Part shown: positions 39,723 through 48,441 of the stretch, in pieces | Layout: the number at the start of each line of letters is the position of its first letter | Position numbering within the stretch: position 1 is the stretch's first letter | NCBI GenBank assembly: GCA_036004685.1 | Contig: DASYRE010000005.1 | Coordinates: 1 to 64,000 of the forward strand | DNA from: Candidatus Polarisedimenticolia bacterium | GTDB taxonomy: Bacteria; Acidobacteriota; Polarisedimenticolia; Gp22-AA2; AA152 | Direction: 5' to 3' | DNA length: 64,000 bases | Program-made: the position numbers and the translations under genes | The notes under the pieces: generated by a model | What the model was told of the DNA's origin: nothing | Seen by the model: only the letters and a program-made list of their open reading frames with translations | Databases searched by the model: none

Positions 39723-40922
39723 TTGGAAACATCCCACGCAGCCAAGCTGAAGGAAGAGATCGTTCGACTCGCCGCGACGCTCTCCGACGATCTGTTCTCG
39801 TTCAGCCGGGCCCTTTACGACGATCCGGAGCTGAGCCTTGAGGAGCACCGCGCCGCCGCCCGCCTGGCCGAGCTCTTAAGCGGCGGCGGCTACCAGGTCG
39901 AGCGCGGCGTCGCCGGCCTCCCCACCTCCTTCGTCGCCGCGGGCGGCGGCCTCTTGCCGGGTCCGCGGATCGGCATTCTCGCCGAATACGACGCCCTGCC
40001 CGGAGTCGGGCACGGCTGTGGACACAACCTGATCGCCGCCTCGGCCCTGGGCGCCGGCCTGATCCTGGGCCGCCTCCGCGAGCGCCTTCCCGGGGAAGTC
40101 CGGATCATCGGAACGCCGGCCGAGGAGACCGTCGGCGGCAAGGCGCTGATGGTCCGGGAAGGAGTCTTCCGCGATCTCGACGCCGCCATGATGATCCATC
40201 CGGGGACCGAGTTCCGCGTCCACACGACGTCGCTCGCCTGCCAGTCGATTCAAATCGTGTTCGAAGGCAAGGCGTCCCACGCCGTGGCGGCGCCCGATCG
40301 CGGCGTGAACGCCCTGGATCCTCTGGTCCAGCTCTACGTGGGAATCGACGCGATGCGCAAAGGGCTCACGCCGGAGGTGCGGATTCCCGGGGTCATCGTG
40401 GAGGGCGGCAAGCGCGCCAACATCGTCCCCGATCGGGCGGTCGGTCGCTTCAGCGTTCGCGCCCGCAACCGGACGGCGGTCGGGGCGGTCCTGGATCGGA
40501 TCGTCCGGATGGCGAACTCCTTGTCGGCGGCCGGCGGGGCGCGGGTCGTCGTGACCCGGATCGATGAAGCCTACGACGAGATGCTCACGAACCGCGTGAT
40601 GGCGGATCTCTTCAAGGAAAATCTGCGCTCCCTCGGGGTGGAGACGAACGATGCGCCGCGCGAGCGCATGGGATCGCTGGACATGGGGAACGTGAGCCAG
40701 GTCGTGCCTTCCCTGCACGCCTACGTGGCCATCGTCCCGGACACGGGCGCCCTGCACACGCGGGAATTCGCGGAGGCCACCGTCTCCGAGAGCGGCCGCC
40801 GGGGACTTCTCCTGGCCGCGCAGGCCCTCGCCATGACGGCGGTCGATCTCGTCACGCAGGCCGAAGCGGTTCCCGCGGCGCGCCGGGAGTTCCTCGCGGC
40901 CACCGGCCAGGGGGGCGAGTGA
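39723..40922 (+). CDS. M20-family amidohydrolase
   Basis: A 399-residue zinc amidohydrolase. Metal-site motifs are AEYDALPGVGHGCGHN, TPAEETVGGK, MMIHPGTEF and the lid-domain GKASHAVAAPDRGVNALD. The group includes AbgA/AbgB-like and hippurate-type amidases; the substrate here is unknown. The only start near the beginning of similarity is TTG 39723, which lacks a clear ribosome site. The GTGA overlap at the 3' end couples it to the LD-carboxypeptidase, so a role in recycling amide-linked cell-wall or folate-type products is possible. Confidence 0.88.
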   Translation: METSHAAKLKEEIVRLAATLSDDLFSFSRALYDDPELSLEEHRAAARLAELLSGGGYQVERGVAGLPTSFVAAGGGLLPGPRIGILAEYDALPGVGHGCGHNLIAASALGAGLILGRLRERLPGEVRIIGTPAEETVGGKALMVREGVFRDLDAAMMIHPGTEFRVHTTSLACQSIQIVFEGKASHAVAAPDRGVNALDPLVQLYVGIDAMRKGLTPEVRIPGVIVEGGKRANIVPDRAVGRFSVRARNRTAVGAVLDRIVRMANSLSAAGGARVVVTRIDEAYDEMLTNRVMADLFKENLRSLGVETNDAPRERMGSLDMGNVSQVVPSLHAYVAIVPDTGALHTREFAEATVSESGRRGLLLAAQALAMTAVDLVTQAEAVPAARREFLAATGQGGE

Positions 40923-41830
40923 AGCCGGTCCTGCCGCCGCCCCTCCCTCCCGGAGGACGGATCGGAGTGGTTGCCCCCGCGGGCCCGATCCGCGCCGACG
41001 CGCTGGAGGAAGGGCTGGCCTATCTTCGCGGCCGAGGCTTCGAGGTGGTGGAAGGAAAGCACCTTCGCTGCCGCCATGGCTATCTCGCCGGAACGGACGC
41101 CCAGCGCACCGCCGATCTCAACCGGGCCATGGCCGATCCGCGGTTGGACGCGGTGGTGTTCGCGCGCGGCGGTTACGGATGCGGGCGGATTCTGGCGGAC
41201 CTCGATTTCGCTCCCTTGAGGTCCAGGCCGAAGCTCTTCCTCGGCTATTCCGATCTCACGGCGTTCTACGCTGCCTTGAGACGCGCGACTGGCCTCGCCG
41301 GCTTCTACGGTCCGATGGTCCTGAACTTCAACGGCGCCGGAAAGGAGTTCCGGGAATCGTCGCTCTGGTCGGTGCTGAGCCGGAGCGCGGGGTGGAATCA
41401 ATTCCGCCTGCCGCGCCGCGGGATCCTGCGGGAAGGGCGTTCCGAGGGGATGCTGATCGGAGGGTGTCTGTCGATCCTGGTTTCCCTGTTGGGGACGCCG
41501 TTCGATCTCGACACGCGCGGCGCCATCCTGTTCTGGGAGGAGGTCGACGAAGAGCCCTACCGGATCGATCGGATGCTGAACCACCTGCGGTTGGCGGGGA
41601 AGCTCGAGAACCTCCGGGGGATGGTCGTCGGCAGGCTGGAGCGCTGCAACCCGAAAGGGAAGACCCCCGGGCTGCCGCTGGCGGAGATCGTGACCGATCA
41701 TCTGCGCGGGACGCGCTTCCCGGTCGTGCTCGATTTTCCCGCCGGTCACGCCCCCGGCAAGCTCACTCTGCCGCTGGGGCTCCCCGCCCGTCTGGACACC
41801 GGCGCCCGGTTGCTCGAAATCCTCACTTGA
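40919..41830 (+). CDS. ldcA: LD-carboxypeptidase (S66 family)
   Basis: A 303-residue serine peptidase that removes the terminal D-Ala from muropeptide tetrapeptides during peptidoglycan recycling. The nucleophile Ser lies in FLGYSDLTAFY, Glu in FWEEVDEEPYRIDRML and His in FPAGHAPG. GTG start overlapping the preceding stop by four bases. It runs convergently into the ankyrin gene. Confidence 0.93.
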   Translation: MKPVLPPPLPPGGRIGVVAPAGPIRADALEEGLAYLRGRGFEVVEGKHLRCRHGYLAGTDAQRTADLNRAMADPRLDAVVFARGGYGCGRILADLDFAPLRSRPKLFLGYSDLTAFYAALRRATGLAGFYGPMVLNFNGAGKEFRESSLWSVLSRSAGWNQFRLPRRGILREGRSEGMLIGGCLSILVSLLGTPFDLDTRGAILFWEEVDEEPYRIDRMLNHLRLAGKLENLRGMVVGRLERCNPKGKTPGLPLAEIVTDHLRGTRFPVVLDFPAGHAPGKLTLPLGLPARLDTGARLLEILT

Positions 41831-41864
41831 GAAGCGCGGGGGCCCGCCCGGTCCTTGGGACAGG

Positions 41865-42545
41865 CTACTCGACCCCGCCACGGCGACGGAGGAGCTCCGA
41901 GGCGGCGTCGTGCCCGTTGTCGCGCGCCAGGGTGAGGGCGGTGCGCCCGTCGTCGGTCCGGGAGTTGACCTCGGCCCCCTGGTCGAGCAGAAGCTCCACC
42001 ATCTTCAAGTTGGCCTGCGCCGCGGCCTGGTGCAGCGGCGTGTATCCCTTTTCCTGCTTGCGATTCGGATCGGCGCCGCGCGCCAGGAGAAGGCGGACGA
42101 TCTCCAGGGAGATGGCCGGCTGACGGTGGGCGGCCGCGGAGTGGATCGGTCGCAACCGGCTGCCGTTCCTCGACTCGGCGTCGACCTCCGCGCCGCAGTC
42201 CAGAAGCAGGCGCGCGACTCCCGGATGCCCGAAGAACGCCGCCAAGTGAAGGGGGGTAAAGCCGTCGGAGGAATAGGCGTTCACCAGGCCCGGCTCGGAG
42301 CGCGCGAGCGAAGTCACCTCGCCGAGCGAGCCCAGGGCCGCGGCCTCGAAGACGTCGAGGATCTTGCGCCCGCCGCACAAAAGCTGCGCCAGGTCGTTCC
42401 GCCCCAGGTAGACCGCCAGAAGGACCATCGAGACCCCGGCTGGATCCCGCGTCGAGGAGAGGCTCGGATCGGAGCGCAGGAGCGCGGTGACTCGATCCGT
42501 GTCCCCGGCTTTGAGAGCGGCGATCATCTCCTCGGAAGTCGTCAT
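41865..42545 (-). CDS. Ankyrin-repeat protein
   Basis: A 226-residue protein without a signal peptide. At least four canonical ankyrin repeats cover about 85-220 (for example TPLHLAAFFGHPGVARLLLDCG and TPLHQAAAQANLKMVELLLDQG), preceded by degenerate repeats. Ankyrin arrays are protein-binding scaffolds; the partner is unknown. It lies seven bases downstream of a GWxTD gene and is probably co-transcribed. Confidence 0.88.
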   Translation of the reverse strand: MTTSEEMIAALKAGDTDRVTALLRSDPSLSSTRDPAGVSMVLLAVYLGRNDLAQLLCGGRKILDVFEAAALGSLGEVTSLARSEPGLVNAYSSDGFTPLHLAAFFGHPGVARLLLDCGAEVDAESRNGSRLRPIHSAAAHRQPAISLEIVRLLLARGADPNRKQEKGYTPLHQAAAQANLKMVELLLDQGAEVNSRTDDGRTALTLARDNGHDAASELLRRRGGVE

Positions 42546-42552
42546 GGCCCGC

Positions 42553-44031
42553 CTAAGGGATCACCCGGAAGGGAATCTCCTGGGTGACGCTTTTCTGCGC
42601 GACCTCGTCGGTGACCTTGATGGCCAGCTTGTAATCGCCGTCCACCCAGCCCTTCTGGGTAGCGGTGGGCTTGATGAGCTGGAAGGAGAAGGCGGCGATC
42701 TGACTCGTCCGGTTCTTCTCGATCTGGGGCGCGGTGACGGGATGGTAGTCCCCCTTCTGTTTCAGAAGGAAGTCGTATTGGATGGTCAGGTTGGGCTGCC
42801 CCGTCGCAGGATCCGTCGCCGCGTTGTAGATTTGATAGTACCAGGCCATGTCGGTTCCCTGCTTGAAGACGCCGTCCAGGGACGGCACGACGCGGAAGGA
42901 GCCGAGGTAGAACGGAGCCTTCTTTCCGTCCGTCACGGCCGGCGGGGTCAGGGGTCCTTCCAGCTTCCGGACCAGGGCGACGGTGCTCAGCGCCAAGCCG
43001 CCCCCCTCGTATTTCGGAATCTCGATCGATTGTTTCACGACGCCCGCTTTGCCGGTTTCCGGGCTGCGAACTCCCGCGAGCAGGATGTAGCGGCCGGGGT
43101 GCAATCCGGCGCCTCCCTGGAACAGCAGGACGGAGCTCGAGGGATCGGCGTTTTCCGTCTCGGCCGGCAGGAAACTGTCGGGCGCCGCGAGGGTGACCGC
43201 GCGGACGTCCCCGGATTCCGCGGCGAACCGGGCGAAGCCGAGGAGAGGGGAGCCGGCGTCGGCGCGCGCCACGGCGAGCGTGACGACGGCGAACGAATCT
43301 CCCTTCGTGGCCTGGTATACGTCGGTTCGGACCTGGAGGGGGATCGCGGTGGGCAGCAGGTCGCTTCCGGCCAGCGAATCGAGCAGCTTGCTCTCTTCGG
43401 TGGCTGCGGCTTCCGGGGGAGGCGCCGACTCGAGCGCGGGGAGGGCCTGGGCGACGGCCGGCGCCGGCGCGAAGATCTCCTTGGCTTTCGGACCGAGCCC
43501 GCGAAGGAATTCATTGGAGTTGAAGATCGCCTCGACGTCCTTCTTCCCGAGAAGGAGGATGTTTCCCGCCTCGACCGCGTGGAAGAGGATCTTGAAGGAG
43601 GCGGGCGTCACGTGGGGGACGTTCTCGTAGACCCACTCCATGTTCTTGCCGGTGTTCACCTTGGCCGGCATTCCGAGAAGGAGGAAGACCTGTCCGCGGT
43701 CGCTGATGGCTCCCGTCTCGGTCGTCTGGATGAAGCGCTTGTTTGCCTCGTCCACCCGCTTCGCGAAGAACTCGAGGTATTCATTGGCCGGCGTGCCGGG
43801 GGTCGGGTCCCGGCGTTCCCAGAACTCCTTCACGAACCGCTTGAAGTCTTCGTCGGTTTTTAGCCCCTTGAGCTGCTTTTCCTCTTCGGCGGTCAGGAGG
43901 CAGCGCACCGGGCCGTGGGACCATTTCTTCCCGGGTTGATTCCAGTCCGCCGGCTGGATCTCGGCGGCGAAGGAAAGCGTCGCCGCGAGCAAACCGGTCA
44001 GAATCGATCCGAACCCTAGACGCTTGACCAT
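42553..44031 (-). CDS. GWxTD-domain secreted protein with variant motif
   Basis: The 492-residue product has a signal peptide (cleavage near SFAAE), a GWxTD-type domain (about 30-170: HGPVRCLLTAEEEKQLKGL, FWERRDPTPGTPANEYLEFF) and a long beta-rich C-terminal region. The motif giving the family its name reads GAISDRG instead of GWxTDRG. Such proteins are common in Acidobacteriota and have no proven function. The ATG at 44031 is chosen for the GAGGAGGG six bases upstream. Confidence 0.8.
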   Translation of the reverse strand: MVKRLGFGSILTGLLAATLSFAAEIQPADWNQPGKKWSHGPVRCLLTAEEEKQLKGLKTDEDFKRFVKEFWERRDPTPGTPANEYLEFFAKRVDEANKRFIQTTETGAISDRGQVFLLLGMPAKVNTGKNMEWVYENVPHVTPASFKILFHAVEAGNILLLGKKDVEAIFNSNEFLRGLGPKAKEIFAPAPAVAQALPALESAPPPEAAATEESKLLDSLAGSDLLPTAIPLQVRTDVYQATKGDSFAVVTLAVARADAGSPLLGFARFAAESGDVRAVTLAAPDSFLPAETENADPSSSVLLFQGGAGLHPGRYILLAGVRSPETGKAGVVKQSIEIPKYEGGGLALSTVALVRKLEGPLTPPAVTDGKKAPFYLGSFRVVPSLDGVFKQGTDMAWYYQIYNAATDPATGQPNLTIQYDFLLKQKGDYHPVTAPQIEKNRTSQIAAFSFQLIKPTATQKGWVDGDYKLAIKVTDEVAQKSVTQEIPFRVIP

Positions 44032-44100
44032 GCCGTCCCTCCTCACTGTCCCTGCGCTCCGACCCAGGAATACGGGACGCTCCGCGCGACGGGACGCGAC

Positions 44101-44129
44101 ATTATAGGCGTGGCCCGGGCCGGTTGCCA
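44101..44129 (-). promoter_or_regulatory. Possible promoter for the GWxTD-ankyrin pair
   Basis: A perfect -10 TATAAT on the minus strand (44101-44106) lies 17 bp from a poor -35 TGGCAA (44124-44129), between the two GWxTD genes. Confidence 0.45.
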
Positions 44130-44145
44130 GCCGCCGCTCTTCCCC

Positions 44146-45807
44146 TCATTGGACGACGAAGGGGACACCGCACGACTCCACCTGGCCGGTGACCCGATCG
44201 GAGACGGTCACGGTCAGCAGATACTCTCCCCGATCCCACCCTTGAAGCGGAAAGATGAAGGCATGCGTCGGGGCGGAATTGTCCCTGAGAACGACCGGTT
44301 TCCCCTGAGCCACGAAGCGCCCCTGTCTTCTGCGGGAGATGTCGTAGGAGAGATCCAGATGAAGCCGTCCCCCCGGCGCCGCCGGGACGGCATGATAGAC
44401 CTGGAAATAGAAGCCGAAGTCGCCGCCCACAGGGAAGAAAGGCTCCAGCTTCGGCAGCATCCGCAGCTTCCCGAGAACGAAGCCGCGTCCGCCGGCCGCG
44501 GCGGCGGATAAGTCCGGAACCTCTTCGGCAAGAACGGGGCCGGTCAGCCGCAGGAGATCTCCGCTGAAGTCGGGCACGGTGACCCGCTCTCCGACCGCAC
44601 CGATCCGCGGGCCGACGCGGACCCCGAGGTTCACCTGGTACTCCCCGGCCGGCAGAACCCCCCGGACTTCGTAGAGACGGTGAAAGCGTCCGCCGACGTC
44701 CTGCCGCGGCGCCTCCTCCGGCGCGGCATGGGTCGAGGAGAACTGGTAGACCTGGGTCCGGTCGCCCACTTTTTCCAGGCGGCCGAAGATTTCGGCGGCG
44801 GCCGACGGGCTCTTGTCCATTTCCTCGGCGGGGATGGCCAGGGTGATGAGGGCGGTCGTGGCGCTTCCGCTTTGGAAGAAATCGAACCGGCTCCTCAAGG
44901 GCACGACGCCGAAGAACTGGGTGGTCGTGACCCCCGTCGCCGGTCCAATCGCCTCGTCCCTCTCGAAAAGAGAGGCCCGGCCGAAGCCGAAGAGATCCTC
45001 GGCGGCGCCCAGGCCGCCTTCGAATCGATCCGGTCGCGACAGGGGACTGTCCGGCAGATCGTTCCACGGGAGCCCCTCGCCGCCCGCGATGTCCTCTCCG
45101 GGGATTCTCTGCCTGCCCGCCTCGGAGCTTCCGAAGCCGGGTTGCTGGCCGGCGCGCAGCGCCATGAGCCCCGCGCCTCCCTCGAGCCGGAAGCCGCCGG
45201 GAATTTTTCCGGAAAGCCGGAACTCGCCGGTTTGGTCGCGCAGGAACCTGACGATCCCGTCGCTGTTGCCGCGCGATCCCTTGAGGCTCCGGTAGGTCCA
45301 ATCCACGGCGCCGCGCTGGCCGGGCCGCAAATCCCCGGTGTCGCGCCGCCGTTGGTTGAAGAACCGGGAGGTCTCCAGCTCGTCGGCCGAGGGGACCGGA
45401 TAATTGGTGATTTCGTCCGGCGGGCCGAGGACGATGTAGACTCGCCCCCGATCGGTGCGCCACCCGGAAAGGGTCGTTTCGCCGAAGAGCTCGTCCGCCG
45501 CGCAGACGCGCTCCCAGAACGACTCTTCCTCCTCGTTGCGGGGCGTGAACGGCGTGGAATCGCGGGCCGCCCAGAAACGGGCGATGAAGGCGGAGCGCTC
45601 GGAGACGGAGCCGAAGAATCGGTATTCGCGCGTCTCCTCCTCGGTGAGGGCGTAACGCACCGGACCGGTCCACCAATCGGGGGTCGGTTTGTTCCAGGCC
45701 CTCCGCTCCGCCTCCGGCGTCGTGGTGGCGCGGGCCAGACCAAGCCCCGAAGACCACAGCGTCAGCGCGACAAGGACCATTCGCACGGGGAGCTTCGCGT
45801 CCGCCAA
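44146..45807 (-). CDS. GWxTD-domain secreted protein
   Basis: About 553 residues with a signal peptide ending LGLARA, a GWxTD domain (about 45-165) containing the canonical LSGWRTDRGRVYIVLGPPDE, a Gly/Arg-rich middle and a beta-rich C-terminal region resembling its downstream paralogue. The N-terminus is uncertain: TTG 45807, GTG 45786 and ATG 45780 are possible, none with a strong ribosome site. The TTG is favoured because a weak AAGG precedes it. Function unknown. Confidence 0.78.
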   Translation of the reverse strand: MADAKLPVRMVLVALTLWSSGLGLARATTTPEAERRAWNKPTPDWWTGPVRYALTEEETREYRFFGSVSERSAFIARFWAARDSTPFTPRNEEEESFWERVCAADELFGETTLSGWRTDRGRVYIVLGPPDEITNYPVPSADELETSRFFNQRRRDTGDLRPGQRGAVDWTYRSLKGSRGNSDGIVRFLRDQTGEFRLSGKIPGGFRLEGGAGLMALRAGQQPGFGSSEAGRQRIPGEDIAGGEGLPWNDLPDSPLSRPDRFEGGLGAAEDLFGFGRASLFERDEAIGPATGVTTTQFFGVVPLRSRFDFFQSGSATTALITLAIPAEEMDKSPSAAAEIFGRLEKVGDRTQVYQFSSTHAAPEEAPRQDVGGRFHRLYEVRGVLPAGEYQVNLGVRVGPRIGAVGERVTVPDFSGDLLRLTGPVLAEEVPDLSAAAAGGRGFVLGKLRMLPKLEPFFPVGGDFGFYFQVYHAVPAAPGGRLHLDLSYDISRRRQGRFVAQGKPVVLRDNSAPTHAFIFPLQGWDRGEYLLTVTVSDRVTGQVESCGVPFVVQ

Positions 45808-45813
45808 GGAACC

Positions 45814-45842
45814 TTGACCCTGTTGGGGTCCCCTCCTACAAT
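45814..45842 (+). promoter_or_regulatory. Promoter for truA
   Basis: TTGACC (45814-45819) and TACAAT (45837-45842), 17 bp apart, lying between the divergent GWxTD gene and truA. Confidence 0.75.
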
Positions 45843-45915
45843 GCAATACGCCAAGCCTGATAAGGCCATACTAGAAGTCCTTCTTCTCCCCGTCAATCCT
45901 GAGGAAACGCGCCGC

Positions 45916-46665
45916 GTGAGGACCCTGAAGCTCCGCGTGCAATACCTTGGAACCGCTTATCGAGGCTGGCAGATTCAACCCGATCAGCCCACCGTCCAGG
46001 GGTGTCTCGAGACGGCGCTGTCCAGACTGTTCGGGGAGGGGGTGCGGGTTGCGGGGGCGGGACGGACCGACGCCGGCGTCCACGCCCGCGGGCAGGTCGC
46101 CAGCTTCCGGATCGTCTCGAGGATTCCCTGCCTGGGAATCCTGCGGGGCGCGAACCATTTTCTTCCCGGGGACATCCGAATCGTCTCGGTGGAGGAGGCT
46201 CCCGAAGGATTCCACGCGCGGCATCACGCCGTCCGGAAGGACTACGCCTACCGCTTCTCACAGGCGCCCGTCCTCTCGCCCTTCCTGTCGGCGACCGTCG
46301 AGTCGATCCGCGGGAAGCTCGATCTCTCGCGCATGGAGAGCGCAGCGGCGCATTTCCTCGGCCGGCACGACTTCACGGCATTCTGCGGCTCGGAAGGCCG
46401 GCGCCGGAACGCCGTCCGCACCGTCGTCGAGGCGCGTTTCGCCTGCGAGCCGGACGAGGTTGCGGTCTTCCGCATCTCGGCGGACGGCTTCCTGCAGTAT
46501 CTGGTGCGCACGATCGTGGGGACACTGATCGAGGTGGGGCGAGGCCGCATCGCCGCCGAGGCCATCCCTGAAATCCTGGACGCCCGGGATCGAACCCGGG
46601 CCGGTCCTACCGCCGCGGCGAAAGGACTGACGCTTGAAAAGGTCCATTTCCCCGCTGGAATGTGA
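45916..46665 (+). CDS. truA: tRNA pseudouridine(38-40) synthase
   Basis: A 249-residue pseudouridine synthase acting on the anticodon arm. The catalytic Asp lies in AGAGRTDAGVHARGQVA; other family segments are YRGWQIQPDQPTVQG, FHARHHAVRKDYAYRF and FLQYLVRTIVGTLIEVG. The GTG at 45916 (RTLKLRVQYLG follows) has a TGAGGAA ribosome site. An upstream in-frame ATG at 45841 overlaps the -10 element and is rejected. Confidence 0.94.
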   Translation: MRTLKLRVQYLGTAYRGWQIQPDQPTVQGCLETALSRLFGEGVRVAGAGRTDAGVHARGQVASFRIVSRIPCLGILRGANHFLPGDIRIVSVEEAPEGFHARHHAVRKDYAYRFSQAPVLSPFLSATVESIRGKLDLSRMESAAAHFLGRHDFTAFCGSEGRRRNAVRTVVEARFACEPDEVAVFRISADGFLQYLVRTIVGTLIEVGRGRIAAEAIPEILDARDRTRAGPTAAAKGLTLEKVHFPAGM

Positions 46666-46721
46666 GCGCGGGAGCAGGCGTAAGCTCAACGCGAAGCGGC
46701 ATTTCGGCGCCTCGGCGTGGT

Positions 46722-46751
46722 TTGCGGCTCTTCGAGCCGCTGTGGTAGCAT
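46722..46751 (+). promoter_or_regulatory. Promoter for the uppS-cdsA-dxr-rseP operon
   Basis: TTGCGG (46722-46727) and TAGCAT (46746-46751), 18 bp apart. The spacer contains part of a 7-bp hairpin centred near 46732. Confidence 0.55.
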
Positions 46752-46791
46752 GCGAACACTCCCGCATCGGGCGGCTGGGACGATCGCGATC

Positions 46792-47604
46792 ATGATCGAC
46801 ATGGAAGGCTACATTCAGAAGGGATCGGAGGAGGAGCGTCTCCTGCGGGCGATCGATCCCGCGCGCCTGCCGCGCCACGTCGCGATCATCATGGACGGCA
46901 ACGGGCGCTGGGCCAAGTCGCGAAGCCTGCCGAGGGTCGCCGGCCATCGCGCCGGAATCACCGCGGTCCGCGAGGTCGTGGAGACCGCGGCCCGTCTCGG
47001 CCTTCAGGTGCTGACGCTGTACGCCTTTTCGGTGGAGAATTGGAAGCGGCCCCGCCGCGAGATCGACACGCTCATGGAGCTGTTGAAGGAGTTTCTCGCC
47101 CGGGAGCTGAACACCTTGAACCGGAACAACATTCGATTCGAGGTGATCGGGCGTTTCCACGAGCTCGGCGAAAGCGTCAAGAAGGAGCTGCGCAAAGGGA
47201 TCGAGGCCACCCGGGAGAACACCGGGCTGCTCTTCAATATCGCCCTTTCCTACGGAGGCCGGACCGAAATTGTCGACGCCTGCCGGCGGGCGATGGAGGA
47301 GAAGGCCAGCGGCGAGGCCTCGTGGACCGAGCTCACGGAGGAAGTGCTGTCGCGCTACCTTTACACGGCCGGGCAGCCCGATCCCGACCTGCTCATCCGC
47401 ACGAGCGGCGAGCTTCGGGTGAGCAATTTCCTGCTCTGGCAAATCGCCTACGCCGAGATCTGGGTGACGGAGACGCTCTGGCCCGACTTCCGCCGCCGCC
47501 AGCTGCTTCAGGCCATCGTCGATTTCCAGAAGCGCGAGCGGCGCTACGGCCGGGTGGTGGAGGAATCGGCTCCGCGCCACGCCCCGGCCAAGATCGGAGC
47601 CTGA
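46792..47604 (+). CDS. uppS: Undecaprenyl diphosphate synthase
   Basis: A cis-prenyltransferase of about 270 residues that makes the C55 lipid carrier for peptidoglycan. The catalytic Asp lies in HVAIIMDGNGRWAK; FSVENWKRP, SYGGRTEIVDA and the C-terminal DLLIRTSGELRVSNFLLWQIAYAE are all present. Upstream in-frame ATG codons fall within the promoter, so ATG 46792 (or 46801) is chosen. First gene of a lipid and envelope operon. Confidence 0.95.
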   Translation: MIDMEGYIQKGSEEERLLRAIDPARLPRHVAIIMDGNGRWAKSRSLPRVAGHRAGITAVREVVETAARLGLQVLTLYAFSVENWKRPRREIDTLMELLKEFLARELNTLNRNNIRFEVIGRFHELGESVKKELRKGIEATRENTGLLFNIALSYGGRTEIVDACRRAMEEKASGEASWTELTEEVLSRYLYTAGQPDPDLLIRTSGELRVSNFLLWQIAYAEIWVTETLWPDFRRRQLLQAIVDFQKRERRYGRVVEESAPRHAPAKIGA

Positions 47605-47625
47605 CGCCTTGTCCGCCACCCGGAC

Positions 47626-48423
47626 ATGAAACGCGTTCTCTCGGCGGTCGTATTCCTCCCTCTTTTCATCGTCCTGGTCCGCCTTCCGCCCCGTTTCTTC
47701 GGGATTCTGATCGCCGCGGCCTGCGTGCTGGGGATCCTGGAGCTCTACCGTCTCGCGGAGCTTCGCGGATTCCACTGCAACCGACCGGCGGGCGCCCTGC
47801 TGGCGCTGGCGATCCTCTACTCCTTCTTCGGCGGCTTCCGGCTCCCGCTGGCCGTGCCGCTGTTCGCCGGCCTCGCCGTGGTGCCGATTCTGTCGCTTCT
47901 CGGCCGCCGTCCCCTGGGGGAAAGCCTCGGCTCGGATGCGGTGACGGTCTTCTCCGCCCTCTTCCTGTCGACGCTTCTCGGTTACCAGCTCCTCCTGCGA
48001 AACCTTGGAGAGGAAGTGGGGCGGGACCTGGTTTTCTTTCTCTATCTGGTGGTGTGGGGCGGGGACGCCGCCGCCTATTACGTCGGCTCGCTGCTCGGCC
48101 GGCATCCTCTCTCGCCCCGCGTCAGCCCGCGGAAGACGGTGGAGGGAGCGCTGGCCGGCGCCGCCGGCAGCGTCGTCGCGGCGCTCTCGGCGCGCGCCTG
48201 GTTCTTCCAGCCGCTGAGGGCCGCGGACGCCGCGCTGGCCGGTCTTCTCCTGGCCGCCGTCGGCATCCTGGGCGATCTGGTGGAGTCGATGTGGAAGCGC
48301 GGCTCGGGCCTCAAGGACAGCGCCTCGCTGGTCCCCGGCCACGGCGGCATGCTGGATCGATGCGACAGCCTTCTCTTCGGCGGGCCGATCCTTTACTATT
48401 ACTTTCTCTTCTGGCTGCGCTGA
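47626..48423 (+). CDS. cdsA: Phosphatidate cytidylyltransferase
   Basis: The 265-residue integral membrane enzyme makes CDP-diacylglycerol from phosphatidate and CTP. About seven hydrophobic helices and the C-terminal family signature PRKTVEGALAGAAGS, then GDLVESMWKRGSGLKDS and PGHGGMLDRCDSLLF, are visible. It sits between uppS and dxr, a widespread order. Confidence 0.94.
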   Translation: MKRVLSAVVFLPLFIVLVRLPPRFFGILIAAACVLGILELYRLAELRGFHCNRPAGALLALAILYSFFGGFRLPLAVPLFAGLAVVPILSLLGRRPLGESLGSDAVTVFSALFLSTLLGYQLLLRNLGEEVGRDLVFFLYLVVWGGDAAAYYVGSLLGRHPLSPRVSPRKTVEGALAGAAGSVVAALSARAWFFQPLRAADAALAGLLLAAVGILGDLVESMWKRGSGLKDSASLVPGHGGMLDRCDSLLFGGPILYYYFLFWLR

Positions 48424-48441
48424 GGGAGTCTCGAAGGAATC

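Noticed and set aside
45841-45915. ATG 45841 as truA start
   Set aside because: It overlaps the -10 hexamer and has no ribosome site; the family N-terminus begins just after GTG 45916.
46723-46791. Earlier ATG codons as uppS start
   Set aside because: They fall within or directly at the predicted promoter -10.
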